NCBI GenBank assembly: GCA_910574865.1
Contig: CAJTDN010000001.1
Location: 124,001 to 188,000 of the forward strand
Length of the DNA: 64,000 nt
Origin: Lachnospiraceae bacterium
GTDB taxonomy: Bacteria > Bacillota > Clostridia > Lachnospirales > Lachnospiraceae
Direction: 5' to 3'
A model generated the notes under the pieces. The model was not told the origin of the DNA and ran no database searches. It saw only the letters and a list, made by a program, of their open reading frames with translations. A program made the position numbers and the translations under genes. Positions 28,657 through 37,524 of this stretch are shown piece by piece (the stretch's first letter is position 1; the number at the start of each line of letters is the position of its first letter).

Positions 28657-29895
28657 TCATCTACCAGGGACGACTACCAAATTCAACAATATCTCGACCA
28701 CTTTCTCCATGTCTTCCACGCAGGCATACTCGTTCCTGCCGTGGAACCCGTCCCCGCCGGTGCAAAGGTTCGGACACAAAAGTCCGTCGAAAGAAAGCCG
28801 CGCCCCGTCCGTTCCCCCACGTATCGGGGAAATATCCGGCTCCACGCCCGCACGCCGCATCGCCCTGACAAGATTGTCCACGACCTCCATTCTCTTCTCA
28901 ATCGGTTCCCGCATGTTGTAATACGTGTCGGACATCTCCACGCGGAAAGTTCCCTCGCCAAATGTTTCATTCAGCCTTTCCGCCGTCTTCCTGAAAATTT
29001 CTTTCCGTTCTTCAAATTTCGTCTTGTCATGGTCACGGATAATATACTCCGCGGCCACTTTCTCCACATTGCCCCGGATGTCGTCCACATGATAAAATCC
29101 CTCGTATCCTTCCGTATTCTCAGGACACTCGTCGGGAAGCGCGCTGATAAACTCATAAGCAAGCTTTACGGCATTTTTCATGACCCCTTTTGCCGTGCCG
29201 GGATGGACACTTTTTCCTATGACGGTGAGCGTGGCCGCCGCCGCGTTAAAGCACTCATAATTGATGTCCCCCAGCATGCCGCCGTCCACGGTATATGCAT
29301 AATCGGCGCCAAATCCCTTGACGTCAAAATAATCCACGCCCCTGCCAATTTCCTCGTCCGGGGTGAAGCCAATACAAATTTTTCCATGCTTCACTTCCGG
29401 GTGCGCCAAAAGATACTCCGTCATAGCCATGATTTCCGCTACTCCCGCCTTGTCATCGGCGCCAAGAAGCGTGTCGCCGTCAGTCACGATCAGGCTCTTT
29501 CCTTTGCATCCTCGTAATGCCGGAAAGTCTGCCACGCGGGTTACGACATGCTTCTCCTGGTTCAAAACAATGTCGCCGCCGCCATAATTTTCAATCACCC
29601 TTGCCTTTACCTCTTTTCCACTCACGGCCGGAGAGGTGTCCATGTGCGCAATAAAACCGATGGCAGGCGCGTCCAATGCCTGTTCCAGGTTTGAAGGAAG
29701 CACGGCATACACGTAACAATGCCCCTCGTCAAAACGCACGTCACTTGCCCCCAGTTCCACAAGCTCACCATACAAAAGCTTTGCCAGATCAAACTGTTTT
29801 CCCGTGGAAGGCACGTCATGCGCCCCTCCGTCATCCGACTGCGTGTCCACTTTCACGTATCTCAGAAAATTTTCTATAACTTTCGAGTATGACAT
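28657..29895 (-). CDS. pepT: Peptidase T (tripeptide aminopeptidase)
   Basis: 412 residues, matching the family length when started at the ATG at 29895, which has AAAGGGTG upstream; the frame extends 60 codons further only because it reads through the small MITE. M20 dizinc motifs: FIAHMDTSPAV, LLGADDKAG, FTPDEEIGRG, VDGGMLGD, and the C-terminal GFHGRNEYACVEDM. Cytoplasmic. A 67-bp MITE derivative begins 34 bp upstream of the start and may affect its promoter. Confidence 0.96.
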   Translation of the reverse strand: MSYSKVIENFLRYVKVDTQSDDGGAHDVPSTGKQFDLAKLLYGELVELGASDVRFDEGHCYVYAVLPSNLEQALDAPAIGFIAHMDTSPAVSGKEVKARVIENYGGGDIVLNQEKHVVTRVADFPALRGCKGKSLIVTDGDTLLGADDKAGVAEIMAMTEYLLAHPEVKHGKICIGFTPDEEIGRGVDYFDVKGFGADYAYTVDGGMLGDINYECFNAAAATLTVIGKSVHPGTAKGVMKNAVKLAYEFISALPDECPENTEGYEGFYHVDDIRGNVEKVAAEYIIRDHDKTKFEERKEIFRKTAERLNETFGEGTFRVEMSDTYYNMREPIEKRMEVVDNLVRAMRRAGVEPDISPIRGGTDGARLSFDGLLCPNLCTGGDGFHGRNEYACVEDMEKVVEILLNLVVVPGR

Positions 29896-29929
29896 TTTTT
29901 CACCCTTTTCTTTCATAAAATACTTATGG

Positions 29930-29996
29930 TAGTGCCAGTGTACGAATGGCAACACGGTCAATGAAAGACAGGTTTGCCCTCTGTACACCGACGCTA
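29930..29996. mobile_element. TA-flanked MITE, copy C (67-bp deletion derivative)
   Basis: Left end TAGTGCCAGTGTACGAATGG and right end CTCTGTACACCGACGCTA match the termini of copies A and B, including the internal GGCAACACGG, but the interior is gone. Flanked by TA. Lies in the leader of pepT. Confidence 0.8.
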
Positions 29997-30098
29997 TCAT
30001 TTCGCAAACAGAAAGGCAGTCCACCCGCACTTTTTCAAGTATGGCAAGACTGCCTCTTTTTCTACATTTCTTCAAGAAATATTCTCTTCATGTACCCA

Positions 30099-31352
30099 TT
30101 ATGCACGTTTGGAAAGAACTTCCGCCTCGTACTTCTCAATCTCTTCAAACCACCCTGCCGCCGCGACGCCGCAGCGCTTGCAATACTCTTCCCAAACGTC
30201 GCCGATCGGCAGCATCTTGATTTCTTCCATCATGACCATCTTCTTCGTCATCTGGTTGGTGTCCTGCAGTTCCTTCAACATTTCGTTCGGCGTGCACAAC
30301 GCGTTCAACAATGCCTGCTGCATCGCGCGAAACCCGGTTACCCACGCGGACACGCGGTTGATGGACGCGTCAAAGTAATCCAGCGCGATGTAGACGCGGT
30401 CAAGGCCGTTTTCGCATCGCACGATTTCCTTGGCGATTTCCTTCGTCTCGTCATCCAAAAGAAGCACGTGGTCGCTGTCCCAGCGGATGCCCCTCGTCAC
30501 ATGCAGGGCGACCTCCGGGAAGAACGTCAAAAGTGCCGGAATCTTGTCGGAAACGACCTCGGTCGGATGATAGTGGCCATTGTCCATCAGCGGCAGGCAC
30601 TTCTCCTTGTTGGCGGCCGCGTAGCTTAACGTGAACTCGGCGGAACCCACCGTGTAGGCCTCCACGCCGATGCCGAACACCTTGGACTCCACACACGGTT
30701 TCACCCACTTCGGATCATAAGGTTCGGAAAGAATCGCGTCAATGGACTCCTTGTAGCGAACCCTCGGCCCCATGCGGTCGGCCGGCACGTCCTTGTAGCC
30801 GTCGCCCGTCCAGATGTTCATGACGCACGGAATTCCCGTCTGCTCTGCAAAATAGGTAGAAATGCGGATGCAGGCCTTTCCATGCTCGATCCAGAACTTC
30901 CTCGTCTCCTCATCCGGGCTGGACAGCGTCAAGCCGTCTTTCACCTTGTCATGGGAGAAGAACGTCGGGTTGAAGTCCAGTCCCATGCCGCGCTCTTTCG
31001 CGAAATCCACCCATCTCTGGAAATGCTTCGGCTCAATCTTGTCGCGGTCAACAAACTCGCCATCCTCGAAAATCGCGTAGCAGGCGTGCACGTTGATTTT
31101 CTTCGCTCCCGGCATCAGGCTCAACGCCTTGTCCATGTCGGCAAACAACTCGTCCGGCGTCTTGGCCTTGCCCGGATAGTTGCCGGTCGTCTGGATGCCG
31201 CCGGTCAGCGGGCCGTCATGGTCGAAGCCAATCACGTCGTCACCCTGCCAGCAGTGGAGGGAAACCGGAACCGACTTACATTTTTCAATCGCCGCGTCCG
31301 TGTCCACACCATACTTTGCAAAAATTTCCTTCGCTGATTCATACCTTGTCAT
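30099..31352 (-). CDS. rhaA: L-rhamnose isomerase
   Basis: 417 residues, standard length. Converts L-rhamnose to L-rhamnulose. Recognisable family blocks: SLHCWQGDDVIGFD, GLDFNPTFFSHD, NIWTGDGYKD, the metal-site GIGVEAYTVGSAEF, DNGHYHPTE, and HVTRGIRWDSDHVLLLDD. ATG at 31352 with AGAGGA about ten bases upstream. A full MITE separates it from rhaB, so the two probably share a transcript that contains the element. Confidence 0.97.
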   Translation of the reverse strand: MTRYESAKEIFAKYGVDTDAAIEKCKSVPVSLHCWQGDDVIGFDHDGPLTGGIQTTGNYPGKAKTPDELFADMDKALSLMPGAKKINVHACYAIFEDGEFVDRDKIEPKHFQRWVDFAKERGMGLDFNPTFFSHDKVKDGLTLSSPDEETRKFWIEHGKACIRISTYFAEQTGIPCVMNIWTGDGYKDVPADRMGPRVRYKESIDAILSEPYDPKWVKPCVESKVFGIGVEAYTVGSAEFTLSYAAANKEKCLPLMDNGHYHPTEVVSDKIPALLTFFPEVALHVTRGIRWDSDHVLLLDDETKEIAKEIVRCENGLDRVYIALDYFDASINRVSAWVTGFRAMQQALLNALCTPNEMLKELQDTNQMTKKMVMMEEIKMLPIGDVWEEYCKRCGVAAAGWFEEIEKYEAEVLSKRA

Positions 31353-31400
31353 TTCTTCATGTCCTCTCTTTCTTTTATGAACTTATACCATGTGAGTCTC

Positions 31401-31681
31401 TAGCGTCGGTGTACGGAGGGCAACACGCCTCAGCCCATGTGATTTCAAGGGTTTTCAGCGTCATCTTCAATCGGCGTACGTCCTTGTACGCCTCATTCAT
31501 CTTTCTTGAAAACCCTTGAAATCCCTATGGGTGAGGTCGCAGAGTCGTGAAGAGGCATATTTCCCCCCCCTTTCAAGGCACTTGAGCGACGCGTACAAGG
31601 ACGTACGCGGAGTGAAAGTAACGACGAAAGAGGGGAAATATGCCCTTCATCGACCGTGTTGCCTTCTGTACACCGACGCTA
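31401..31681. mobile_element. TA-flanked MITE, copy B (281 bp)
   Basis: Same element as copy A: TAGCGTCGGTGTAC ends, same orientation. I count only about three substitutions and a two-base longer C-run. Inserted between the rhaB stop and the rhaA start. On the rha transcript it would fold into a long compound hairpin. Confidence 0.92.
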
Positions 31682-31707
31682 CCATGTGGACTTATATGCA
31701 CATGTAG

Positions 31708-33105
31708 TTACTCGTAATACTTCACGCCAAATGATTCTCCGACGCACGTCCTTGCCTGCGCAAGGTTTTCGAACGTCCCGTCATGCAGCATCTGCACCAT
31801 GACGTTGCCAATCGCCGTCGCCTCGCCCGGTCCCGCCGACACCCTGCGTCCGGTATATTTTGCGGTCAACTGGTTTAAATACACCGCGTTGGAACCGCCG
31901 CCCACGACGTAAATAGTATCATAACGCTTTCCGGTGATGCCTTCAATCTCTTCCACCGTGTCGCCATAGCATTTCGCAAGGCTGTTATAAATCACGGCCG
32001 ACACCTCGCCCGGAGTCTTCGGCACTTGCTGGCCCGTGCCCTCGCAGAACTTCTGCACCGCCTCCGTCATGTTCTTCGGGGCAAGGAAACAGTCGTCGTT
32101 GCAATCCACGATGGAACTTATCGTTTCCTTGGATGCCATGTCACAAAGCTCCGCGAACGAGTACTTGTCATCCAGCTCTTTCTTCACGTTCTGAATCATC
32201 CAAAGACCCATGATGTTTTTCAGATAACGATAACGGTGGTCATAGCCTCCCTCGTTCGTGAAGTTCGCCTTCATGCTCTCCATCGAGCAATCTGCCTCCA
32301 TCCGCTCGATTCCCATCAGAGACCATGTCCCGGAACTTATGTAGAGCACGTCGTCATTATTGGACGGAACCGCCAGTACCGCCGAGCCCGTGTCGTGCGT
32401 CGCCGGAAGGACGACCGTACAATCGAAACCGACCTCTTCCTGAATCTCCTTCGTGAAGTTGCCGACCACCGTCCCCGGCATCGACACCGGCCGGAACATC
32501 TTGCTGTTGTAACCGAGCATGTCAATCAGCTCATAGTCCCAGTCATTCGTCTTCGGGTCAATCAACTGCCCCGTCGTGGCCTCGGTGTACTCGTTCTTTT
32601 TCACTCCCGTCAAAAGAAAATGGAAATAATCGGGAATCATCAGGATGGACTCCGCCCGCTCCAAATATTCCGGATGCGACTGCTTGACCGCCATCAGTTG
32701 GTAAATCGTGTTGAAAATCGCTTTCTGGATGCCGGTGCGCGCGTATAGGTCCTCAAGGGAAATCGTCTCGTAGACCTTCTCGTCCATCCCGTTTGTGCGG
32801 CTGTCGCGGTATCCCACCGTGTCGCCGAGCACCTTGTCATCCTTGTCAAGCAGCACGTAATCCACGCCCCAGGTGTCCACGCCCATCGAAACCGGGATCT
32901 TGCCAAGTTCCTTGCATTTTTTCAAACCGTTTTTTATCTCCTCGAACAAGCGATGCGTGTCCCAGCACAACGTACCGTTCTTGTCATCCATGCCGTTCCA
33001 GAAACGGTAGACTTCTTCCAACTGCATCTTCCCGTCCACCATCGATGCCAACATGTGCCGCCCGCTCGATGCCCCGATGTCCACGGCCAAATAATACTTG
33101 CCCAT
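31708..33105 (-). CDS. rhaB: Rhamnulokinase
   Basis: 465 residues; phosphorylates L-rhamnulose. FGGY kinase with N-terminal LAVDIGASSGRHM, central GVDTWGVDYVLLD, ATHDTGSAVLAVP, SGTWSLMG, and the C-terminal VVGGGSNAVYLNQLTA adenine-binding motif. AAGGAGG precedes the ATG. Upstream a TATAAT lacks a good -35, as expected for an activator-dependent promoter (inference; an AraC regulator lies 1 kb away). The 33106-33400 stretch holds this promoter region and a weak AGGACG/CGTCCT hairpin at 33170-33198. Confidence 0.96.
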   Translation of the reverse strand: MGKYYLAVDIGASSGRHMLASMVDGKMQLEEVYRFWNGMDDKNGTLCWDTHRLFEEIKNGLKKCKELGKIPVSMGVDTWGVDYVLLDKDDKVLGDTVGYRDSRTNGMDEKVYETISLEDLYARTGIQKAIFNTIYQLMAVKQSHPEYLERAESILMIPDYFHFLLTGVKKNEYTEATTGQLIDPKTNDWDYELIDMLGYNSKMFRPVSMPGTVVGNFTKEIQEEVGFDCTVVLPATHDTGSAVLAVPSNNDDVLYISSGTWSLMGIERMEADCSMESMKANFTNEGGYDHRYRYLKNIMGLWMIQNVKKELDDKYSFAELCDMASKETISSIVDCNDDCFLAPKNMTEAVQKFCEGTGQQVPKTPGEVSAVIYNSLAKCYGDTVEEIEGITGKRYDTIYVVGGGSNAVYLNQLTAKYTGRRVSAGPGEATAIGNVMVQMLHDGTFENLAQARTCVGESFGVKYYE

Positions 33106-33400
33106 TTTGTGCCTCCTTTATATTTTTTTCATTCTAATGTTATTATAATTGTAAAAAGCGCACAAAAAAAGGACGCTATTAACAAAATTATACGTCCTTA
33201 TTTGCAAAAACACTTCCTGAAGGCACGACAAACGTTTTCACCACCATTTATAACCGCCATTGAAAAGCCAATTCCCTCTTCATTTTTTGCCCGTTATTTG
33301 GTATAGTATAATATGAAGGCCGGCATTGGCACATAGATGTTCAAAGTGCATGAGTAGCGTCAGCAAAGAGATTCATAAACAAGAAAGGAAGGTGTCCCTC

Positions 33401-33961
33401 ATGGCATTGGCACAAGCGAAGATACAAACAAAGACCTATACGGAGGAAGACTACTACGACATCCCGGAAGACGTGCGGGCAGAATTGATTCGAGGCCAGA
33501 TTTATTACATGGCATCTCCCACCCGGGAGCACCAGGAAATACTTGTATTTCTATTTAAAAAAATCACACGTTATATTGATGAAAAAAGAGGCGATTGTAA
33601 AATTTATCCCGCGCCATTCGCCGTCAAGCTGTTCGATGACAAGAAAACCATCGTCGAACCGGACTTGAGCGTCATCTGCGACCCGAGCAAGTTGACGGAA
33701 CGTGGCTGCAGCGGCGCTCCGGACTGGATTATCGAAATCGTCTCGCCCAGCACCTCCAGCCACGATTACGTGCGCAAGCTGAACCTCTACTTAGATGCCG
33801 GGGTAAGGGAATACTGGATCGTGAATCCCATGCAACGCTCCATCTACGTGTATTTCTTGGAGGAGGACAAGTTCAAGGCCGTCACTTACACCTTCGAGGA
33901 TGAAATCCAGGTCGGCATTTATGACGACCTGGACATTACCCTGGCCGGACTGGATGCTTGA
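33401..33961 (+). CDS. Uma2 (DUF820) family nuclease-like protein
   Basis: 186 residues from the ATG at 33401 (AAGGAAGGTG upstream; longer frame rejected). Uma2 fold with PD-(D/E)XK-like residues: DVRAELIRGQIYYMA, then VEPDLSVICDPSKL, and PDWIIEIVSPSTSSHDYVRK (ExV in place of ExK, as is usual for Uma2). Ends with VREYWIVNPMQRSIYVY. Uma2 proteins are numerous in cyanobacteria and scattered in Firmicutes; their role is unsettled. A TATAAT at 33307-33312 may be its -10. It is followed by a terminator-like double hairpin. Confidence 0.85.
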   Translation: MALAQAKIQTKTYTEEDYYDIPEDVRAELIRGQIYYMASPTREHQEILVFLFKKITRYIDEKRGDCKIYPAPFAVKLFDDKKTIVEPDLSVICDPSKLTERGCSGAPDWIIEIVSPSTSSHDYVRKLNLYLDAGVREYWIVNPMQRSIYVYFLEEDKFKAVTYTFEDEIQVGIYDDLDITLAGLDA

Positions 33962-33965
33962 CATT

Positions 33966-34047
33966 CAAGAACGCCACCGGCGTTCTTGCGGCGGCGCACA
34001 AGTCAGCTATGCTGACAAAATACATCTTTGTGCGCCTGCCCTTTTTT
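33966..34047 (+). terminator. Double-hairpin terminator of the Uma2 gene
   Basis: First hairpin: CAAGAACGCC (33966-33975) with its exact complement (33979-33988), 3-base loop. Second: GGCGCACAA (33993-34001) with TTGTGCGCC (34028-34036), enclosing GTCAGC/GCTGAC, followed by TGCCC and TTTTTT. Confidence 0.7.
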
Positions 34048-34072
34048 GTACCGCCCATATTCGGTTTCGCGT

Positions 34073-35080
34073 TTATCTCTTATTGTCTGTCATTCCCCCT
34101 GACGAGGGTTTTTCGCCAGTATGAACCTGCTCCCGGTATTCCTTCGGACTCATCCCGTAACGTTCCCTAAACTTACGGTAAAAATAGCTGGTGTTGTCAT
34201 AACCGACGGACTCGATGATATCCGATACCGCCAGCTTACTATTTGTCAAGAGGTAGCAAGCCTGGTTCATGCGCCGTTCCTGCAAAAGTTCCTTGTACGT
34301 CTTGCCGGTGCATTTCTTGATTTCCCGGCTCAGCCAGTACACGTCGTACCCCATCATCTTCGCCAGCTCGGAAAGGCTGCCGTCCCGGTAATGCCCCTCG
34401 ACGTAGGCGAGCACCGTGCCGGTCAGTTCCGTGTCGAAGCGGCCGCTCCCCGTCTCCATCTTGTCCATGTGGTTCATCAAATGCAAAAGGAGCAGCCCCA
34501 TCGTGATTTGGTTGCTGCTGCGTTTGTTCCCCATGTCATAAAAAATCGTCCAGACCATGTTTTCCACGAGGTTTTGTATCGGCAATACGTCCGACACGTG
34601 AAAATATAAGTACGAGGTCCTCCCGTTCCCGCTGCACAACGTGCCGACCAAGAATTCCTTCAACGCGTTGTTCTCGGCCCCCATCATGGAGAACGCCATG
34701 TTGAAAAACTCCGGCACCACGATAAAGTTGATGGCGATGTCGTCCTTGCCCGCAGGTTCAATCTCCTGCACGGCATTTTGATTAAGGAACAGCAAGTCCC
34801 CCGCCTCCAGCACGACCTTGTCGCCGTCCACGACGTGGGTGGTCGTTCCCCGGCACATGTAGATGACCTCCACGTAATTGTGCCTGTGCTTGGGGAAATG
34901 GACGAATCGGGTGTGCGCCCGCACCTGGATCAGCTTTCCTTTTTGAATCAGCTTGTCGCAGTCCACGACCAGTTCCTTTTTCCTCGTATAACGCTCCGGC
35001 TCGATACCGGTATGCCCGTCCAAAATCCGCCGCTCCTCCTCCGTGATGACCGACAACTCCCTCAACAATTCTTCATGCAT
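34073..35080 (-). CDS. AraC family transcriptional regulator (probable rhamnose regulator)
   Basis: 335 residues. N-terminal cupin sensor: FVHFPKHRHNYVEVIYMCRG, then VLEAGDLLFLNQNAVQEI. C-terminal pair of helix-turn-helices: LSELAKMMGYDVYWLSREIK and SDIIESVGYDNTSYFYRKFR, with the family tail YGMSPKEYRE. Sugar-responsive AraC activators have this layout; its closeness to rhaB/rhaA suggests it controls them, but other genes are possible. Faces away from the Uma2 gene, which ends about 110 bp before it. Confidence 0.88.
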   Translation of the reverse strand: MHEELLRELSVITEEERRILDGHTGIEPERYTRKKELVVDCDKLIQKGKLIQVRAHTRFVHFPKHRHNYVEVIYMCRGTTTHVVDGDKVVLEAGDLLFLNQNAVQEIEPAGKDDIAINFIVVPEFFNMAFSMMGAENNALKEFLVGTLCSGNGRTSYLYFHVSDVLPIQNLVENMVWTIFYDMGNKRSSNQITMGLLLLHLMNHMDKMETGSGRFDTELTGTVLAYVEGHYRDGSLSELAKMMGYDVYWLSREIKKCTGKTYKELLQERRMNQACYLLTNSKLAVSDIIESVGYDNTSYFYRKFRERYGMSPKEYREQVHTGEKPSSGGMTDNKR

Positions 35081-35182
35081 CGTATATCACCCGCTCCCGT
35101 CACTACCACGCCCTTTTCATCTCCCCGCGATTCCCGAAATTCCATGCATTCCCCCTCAGTACTCCTCTCTTTCTGCCTTGCC

Positions 35183-35980
35183 TCAAGCTTCTCGCGCCGC
35201 CAGGCCAGCGATTTCCCTCGTCAATTCCATGTATTCCCCCGCCGCCCGGCTCCCCTTCCTGAAAGCGAGCACGGGCTGGTGTGAATCCTGCGACCACTCA
35301 ATCGTGCTGTCCACGCGGATGAAGGTATCAAAAACCCTCACGTCCTCCAATTCCTTCAACGTCTCCAGCGTCTGCTTGAAATAGTTCTTACGCGTGTCCA
35401 CCTTCGTGATGACCACGCCGCCAATCTGCAAATCCGGCGCGATTTCGCGCACGTCCCCCAAAAACTCAAACATGTTTCCCAAACCGAACATGCCCCACGG
35501 CGTGGATTCCACCGGGATAACAATCTCGTCCGACGCGCAGAGGATGTTCATCACCCAGCCGCCAAGCGTCGGCGGCGCATCTATCAGGACATAATCATAT
35601 TCCCCGTCCCTTATCACGTTTTTCAAACATTTTTTCAAGATAAATTCCCGCTGCCATTTCGTGAACAATTCGTACTCGATGGAACTCATCAGCGTCGACG
35701 ACGGAATCAGATCCAGGTTTTCATAGTCTGAATGCACGACGTAATCCTGCAAGTCCGCCTGGCCGCGGATGCCCTCGTATAAATTTTTGTCGCCGCGGGC
35801 GAACGCAAGCACCTGGTCCTCGTCAAACAAGGACAAAGACAAGTTCAGCTGCATGTCGCCGTCCACCATGAGCACTCTCTTCCCAAGGAGCGTCAGGCCA
35901 TACCCGACGTTGGAGCAAGTCGTGGATTTTCCACTGCCCCCCTTGTTGTTCGCAAAGCAAATCACCCTCGTCTTCTTCAT
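35183..35980 (-). CDS. ParA/Soj family ATPase
   Basis: 265 residues with a deviant Walker A NNKGGSGKSTTCSN, VDGD at the A' motif, and YDYVLIDAPPTLGGW at Walker B. Unlike plasmid or chromosome partition operons, there is no parB beside it and no obvious parS sites. It could be an orphan MinD/ParA-like positioning ATPase. The start at 35980 follows AAGGCGGCAAGAG. The 140 bp upstream, towards the HD gene, are GC-rich with degenerate GGGGAACGCC repeats. Confidence 0.88.
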   Translation of the reverse strand: MKKTRVICFANNKGGSGKSTTCSNVGYGLTLLGKRVLMVDGDMQLNLSLSLFDEDQVLAFARGDKNLYEGIRGQADLQDYVVHSDYENLDLIPSSTLMSSIEYELFTKWQREFILKKCLKNVIRDGEYDYVLIDAPPTLGGWVMNILCASDEIVIPVESTPWGMFGLGNMFEFLGDVREIAPDLQIGGVVITKVDTRKNYFKQTLETLKELEDVRVFDTFIRVDSTIEWSQDSHQPVLAFRKGSRAAGEYMELTREIAGLAAREA

Positions 35981-36119
35981 CTCTTGCCGCCTTTCGTATG
36001 TTCACCGCCAGCCCCTGCCTGTGCAAAACGCCGCCTGGCCGCACCGCAACGTTCCCCGGCATTCCTTGTCGTCCTGCGGCGTCCCCTGGCGTTTCTGCCC
36101 CATGGCGTTCCCCGGTCGT

Positions 36120-36683
36120 TCAGCTCCACTCCAGCGATGCCGGTTCCTCGCCAAAATGCTTCTTCACCAGTTCGCAGTATTCCCCATATACGGGAACGCC
36201 CTCGAAACTCCCTTTCAGCGCGTCCCGTATTCCCTTATAATACCAACCGATTGCCTGCTTGCTCTGCATACGGAAACGCATCCACAACTGCTCGCCCAGC
36301 ACCGGGTAGTCCCGGTCGATGTCACGCATGTTGGAAAGCTTGTCCGCCAGGCCAATCATCTGGATTTCCCGCGGCGCATCCTTGATGTTGCGTATCGTCG
36401 TGCCTTTCCGCTCTTCCCACGACTTGCTCTTGTCCTCGCTCTCCTCGACCACCATGCCCGCCACCCGGCCGCCAAAACGCGCGCTCAACACTTCCGCCGT
36501 CACGCCCGGACAGTCCTCAATCGTGTCATGCAGAACGGCCGCGCAAATGACGTCCTCGTCCTTCGTCATCGTGGCCACGATGTCCGCCACCTCGATGGGA
36601 TGGACGATATACGGTCGTTTCGTCCCCTTGCGGAACTGCCCCTCGTGCGCTTTGGTTGCAAATTCAATCGCCTCGTCAATCAT
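36120..36683 (-). CDS. HD-domain phosphohydrolase, MESH1/SpoT-hydrolase-like
   Basis: 187 residues. Motifs run as in (p)ppGpp hydrolases: KAHEGQFRKGTKRPYIVHP, AAVLHDTIEDC (HDxxED), VVEESEDKSKSWEERK, and LADKLSNMRD. This resembles stand-alone MESH1-type small alarmone hydrolases. A small alarmone synthetase lies about 2.7 kb upstream on the same strand, which supports alarmone turnover, though other nucleotide substrates are possible. ATG at 36683. Confidence 0.82.
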   Translation of the reverse strand: MIDEAIEFATKAHEGQFRKGTKRPYIVHPIEVADIVATMTKDEDVICAAVLHDTIEDCPGVTAEVLSARFGGRVAGMVVEESEDKSKSWEERKGTTIRNIKDAPREIQMIGLADKLSNMRDIDRDYPVLGEQLWMRFRMQSKQAIGWYYKGIRDALKGSFEGVPVYGEYCELVKKHFGEEPASLEWS

Positions 36684-36738
36684 ACTTCGCCCTCAACTTT
36701 CTTGCAATGAACATCCGGCGGGAATTCATTCAATTTCC

Positions 36739-37470
36739 CTATACATACCCGCCGTCCAAACCGATAACTTGTCCCGTCAGGTAGGAATGGCCCTTTGCCA
36801 GGTCCAATGCCAACGCCGCCACCTCTTCCACGCTTCCAAACCGCCCCGCCGGTATTTCCTCTTCCAGGTTCTTTCGCTCTTCCCCGCCAAGCCAGGCGTT
36901 CATGGCCGTCTCTATCACCCCGCAGGCAATGGCGTTCACCTGCACGTTGCTCGGTGCCAGTTCCTTCGCCAACGCCATCGAAAATCCGTTCATGCCCGCC
37001 TTGGTGGCCGAATACGCCACCTCGCAGGAAGCGCCCACACGCCCCCACATGGAAGAAATGTTGATGATTTTCCCCGCCTTTTTTGACACCATGTACGGAA
37101 CCGCCGCCCGGGAACAATAAAATACCGAAGAAAGATTGGTGCGCAATATGTCATCCCATTCCCCGTCCGTCATGTCCGTCAAAAGCCCGCAATACGATAT
37201 TCCGGCATTGTTTACAAGTACATCCACGCCCCCGCAAACTTCAGCAATCTTCCGAAAAATCTGCCGAACATGCCCGACATTCCCCACGTCCCCCGGCAAT
37301 GCCTCGCAAATGGCTCCCGTCTCGCGCAATTTCGCCGCCAACGAATCCAGCTCCGCTTTCGAATTCCTGCTATTTATAAAGACACGGTAGCCCGCCCCCG
37401 CGAACTCCCGCGCACAAGCCGCCCCGATTCCCCGCGAGGCCCCGGTAATCAAAACGCTTTTTTGACTCAT
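36739..37470 (-). CDS. SDR family oxidoreductase (FabG-like)
   Basis: 243 residues. Cofactor motif LITGASRGIGAACAREF (TGxxxGIG), NNAG (VLVNNAGISYCG), catalytic Ser in INISSMWGRVG, and YxxxK (YSATKAGMNGF). An ELAPSNVQVNAIACGVIET segment and the C-terminal LTGQVIGLDGGYV are typical of FabG-like 3-oxoacyl reductases. It is not in a fatty-acid cluster, so its substrate is open. AGGTGG precedes the ATG. Confidence 0.9.
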   Translation of the reverse strand: MSQKSVLITGASRGIGAACAREFAGAGYRVFINSRNSKAELDSLAAKLRETGAICEALPGDVGNVGHVRQIFRKIAEVCGGVDVLVNNAGISYCGLLTDMTDGEWDDILRTNLSSVFYCSRAAVPYMVSKKAGKIINISSMWGRVGASCEVAYSATKAGMNGFSMALAKELAPSNVQVNAIACGVIETAMNAWLGGEERKNLEEEIPAGRFGSVEEVAALALDLAKGHSYLTGQVIGLDGGYV

Positions 37471-37524
37471 CTTCCACCTATTCCAAAAATCTTCGATTCC
37501 GTCGTCTCGATTACGGCGCGCACG

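Noticed and set aside
29896-30075. N-terminal extension of PepT by 60 residues
   Set aside because: The extra codons are encoded by the 67-bp MITE and its flank; the ATG at 29895 has the ribosome site and gives the usual family length.
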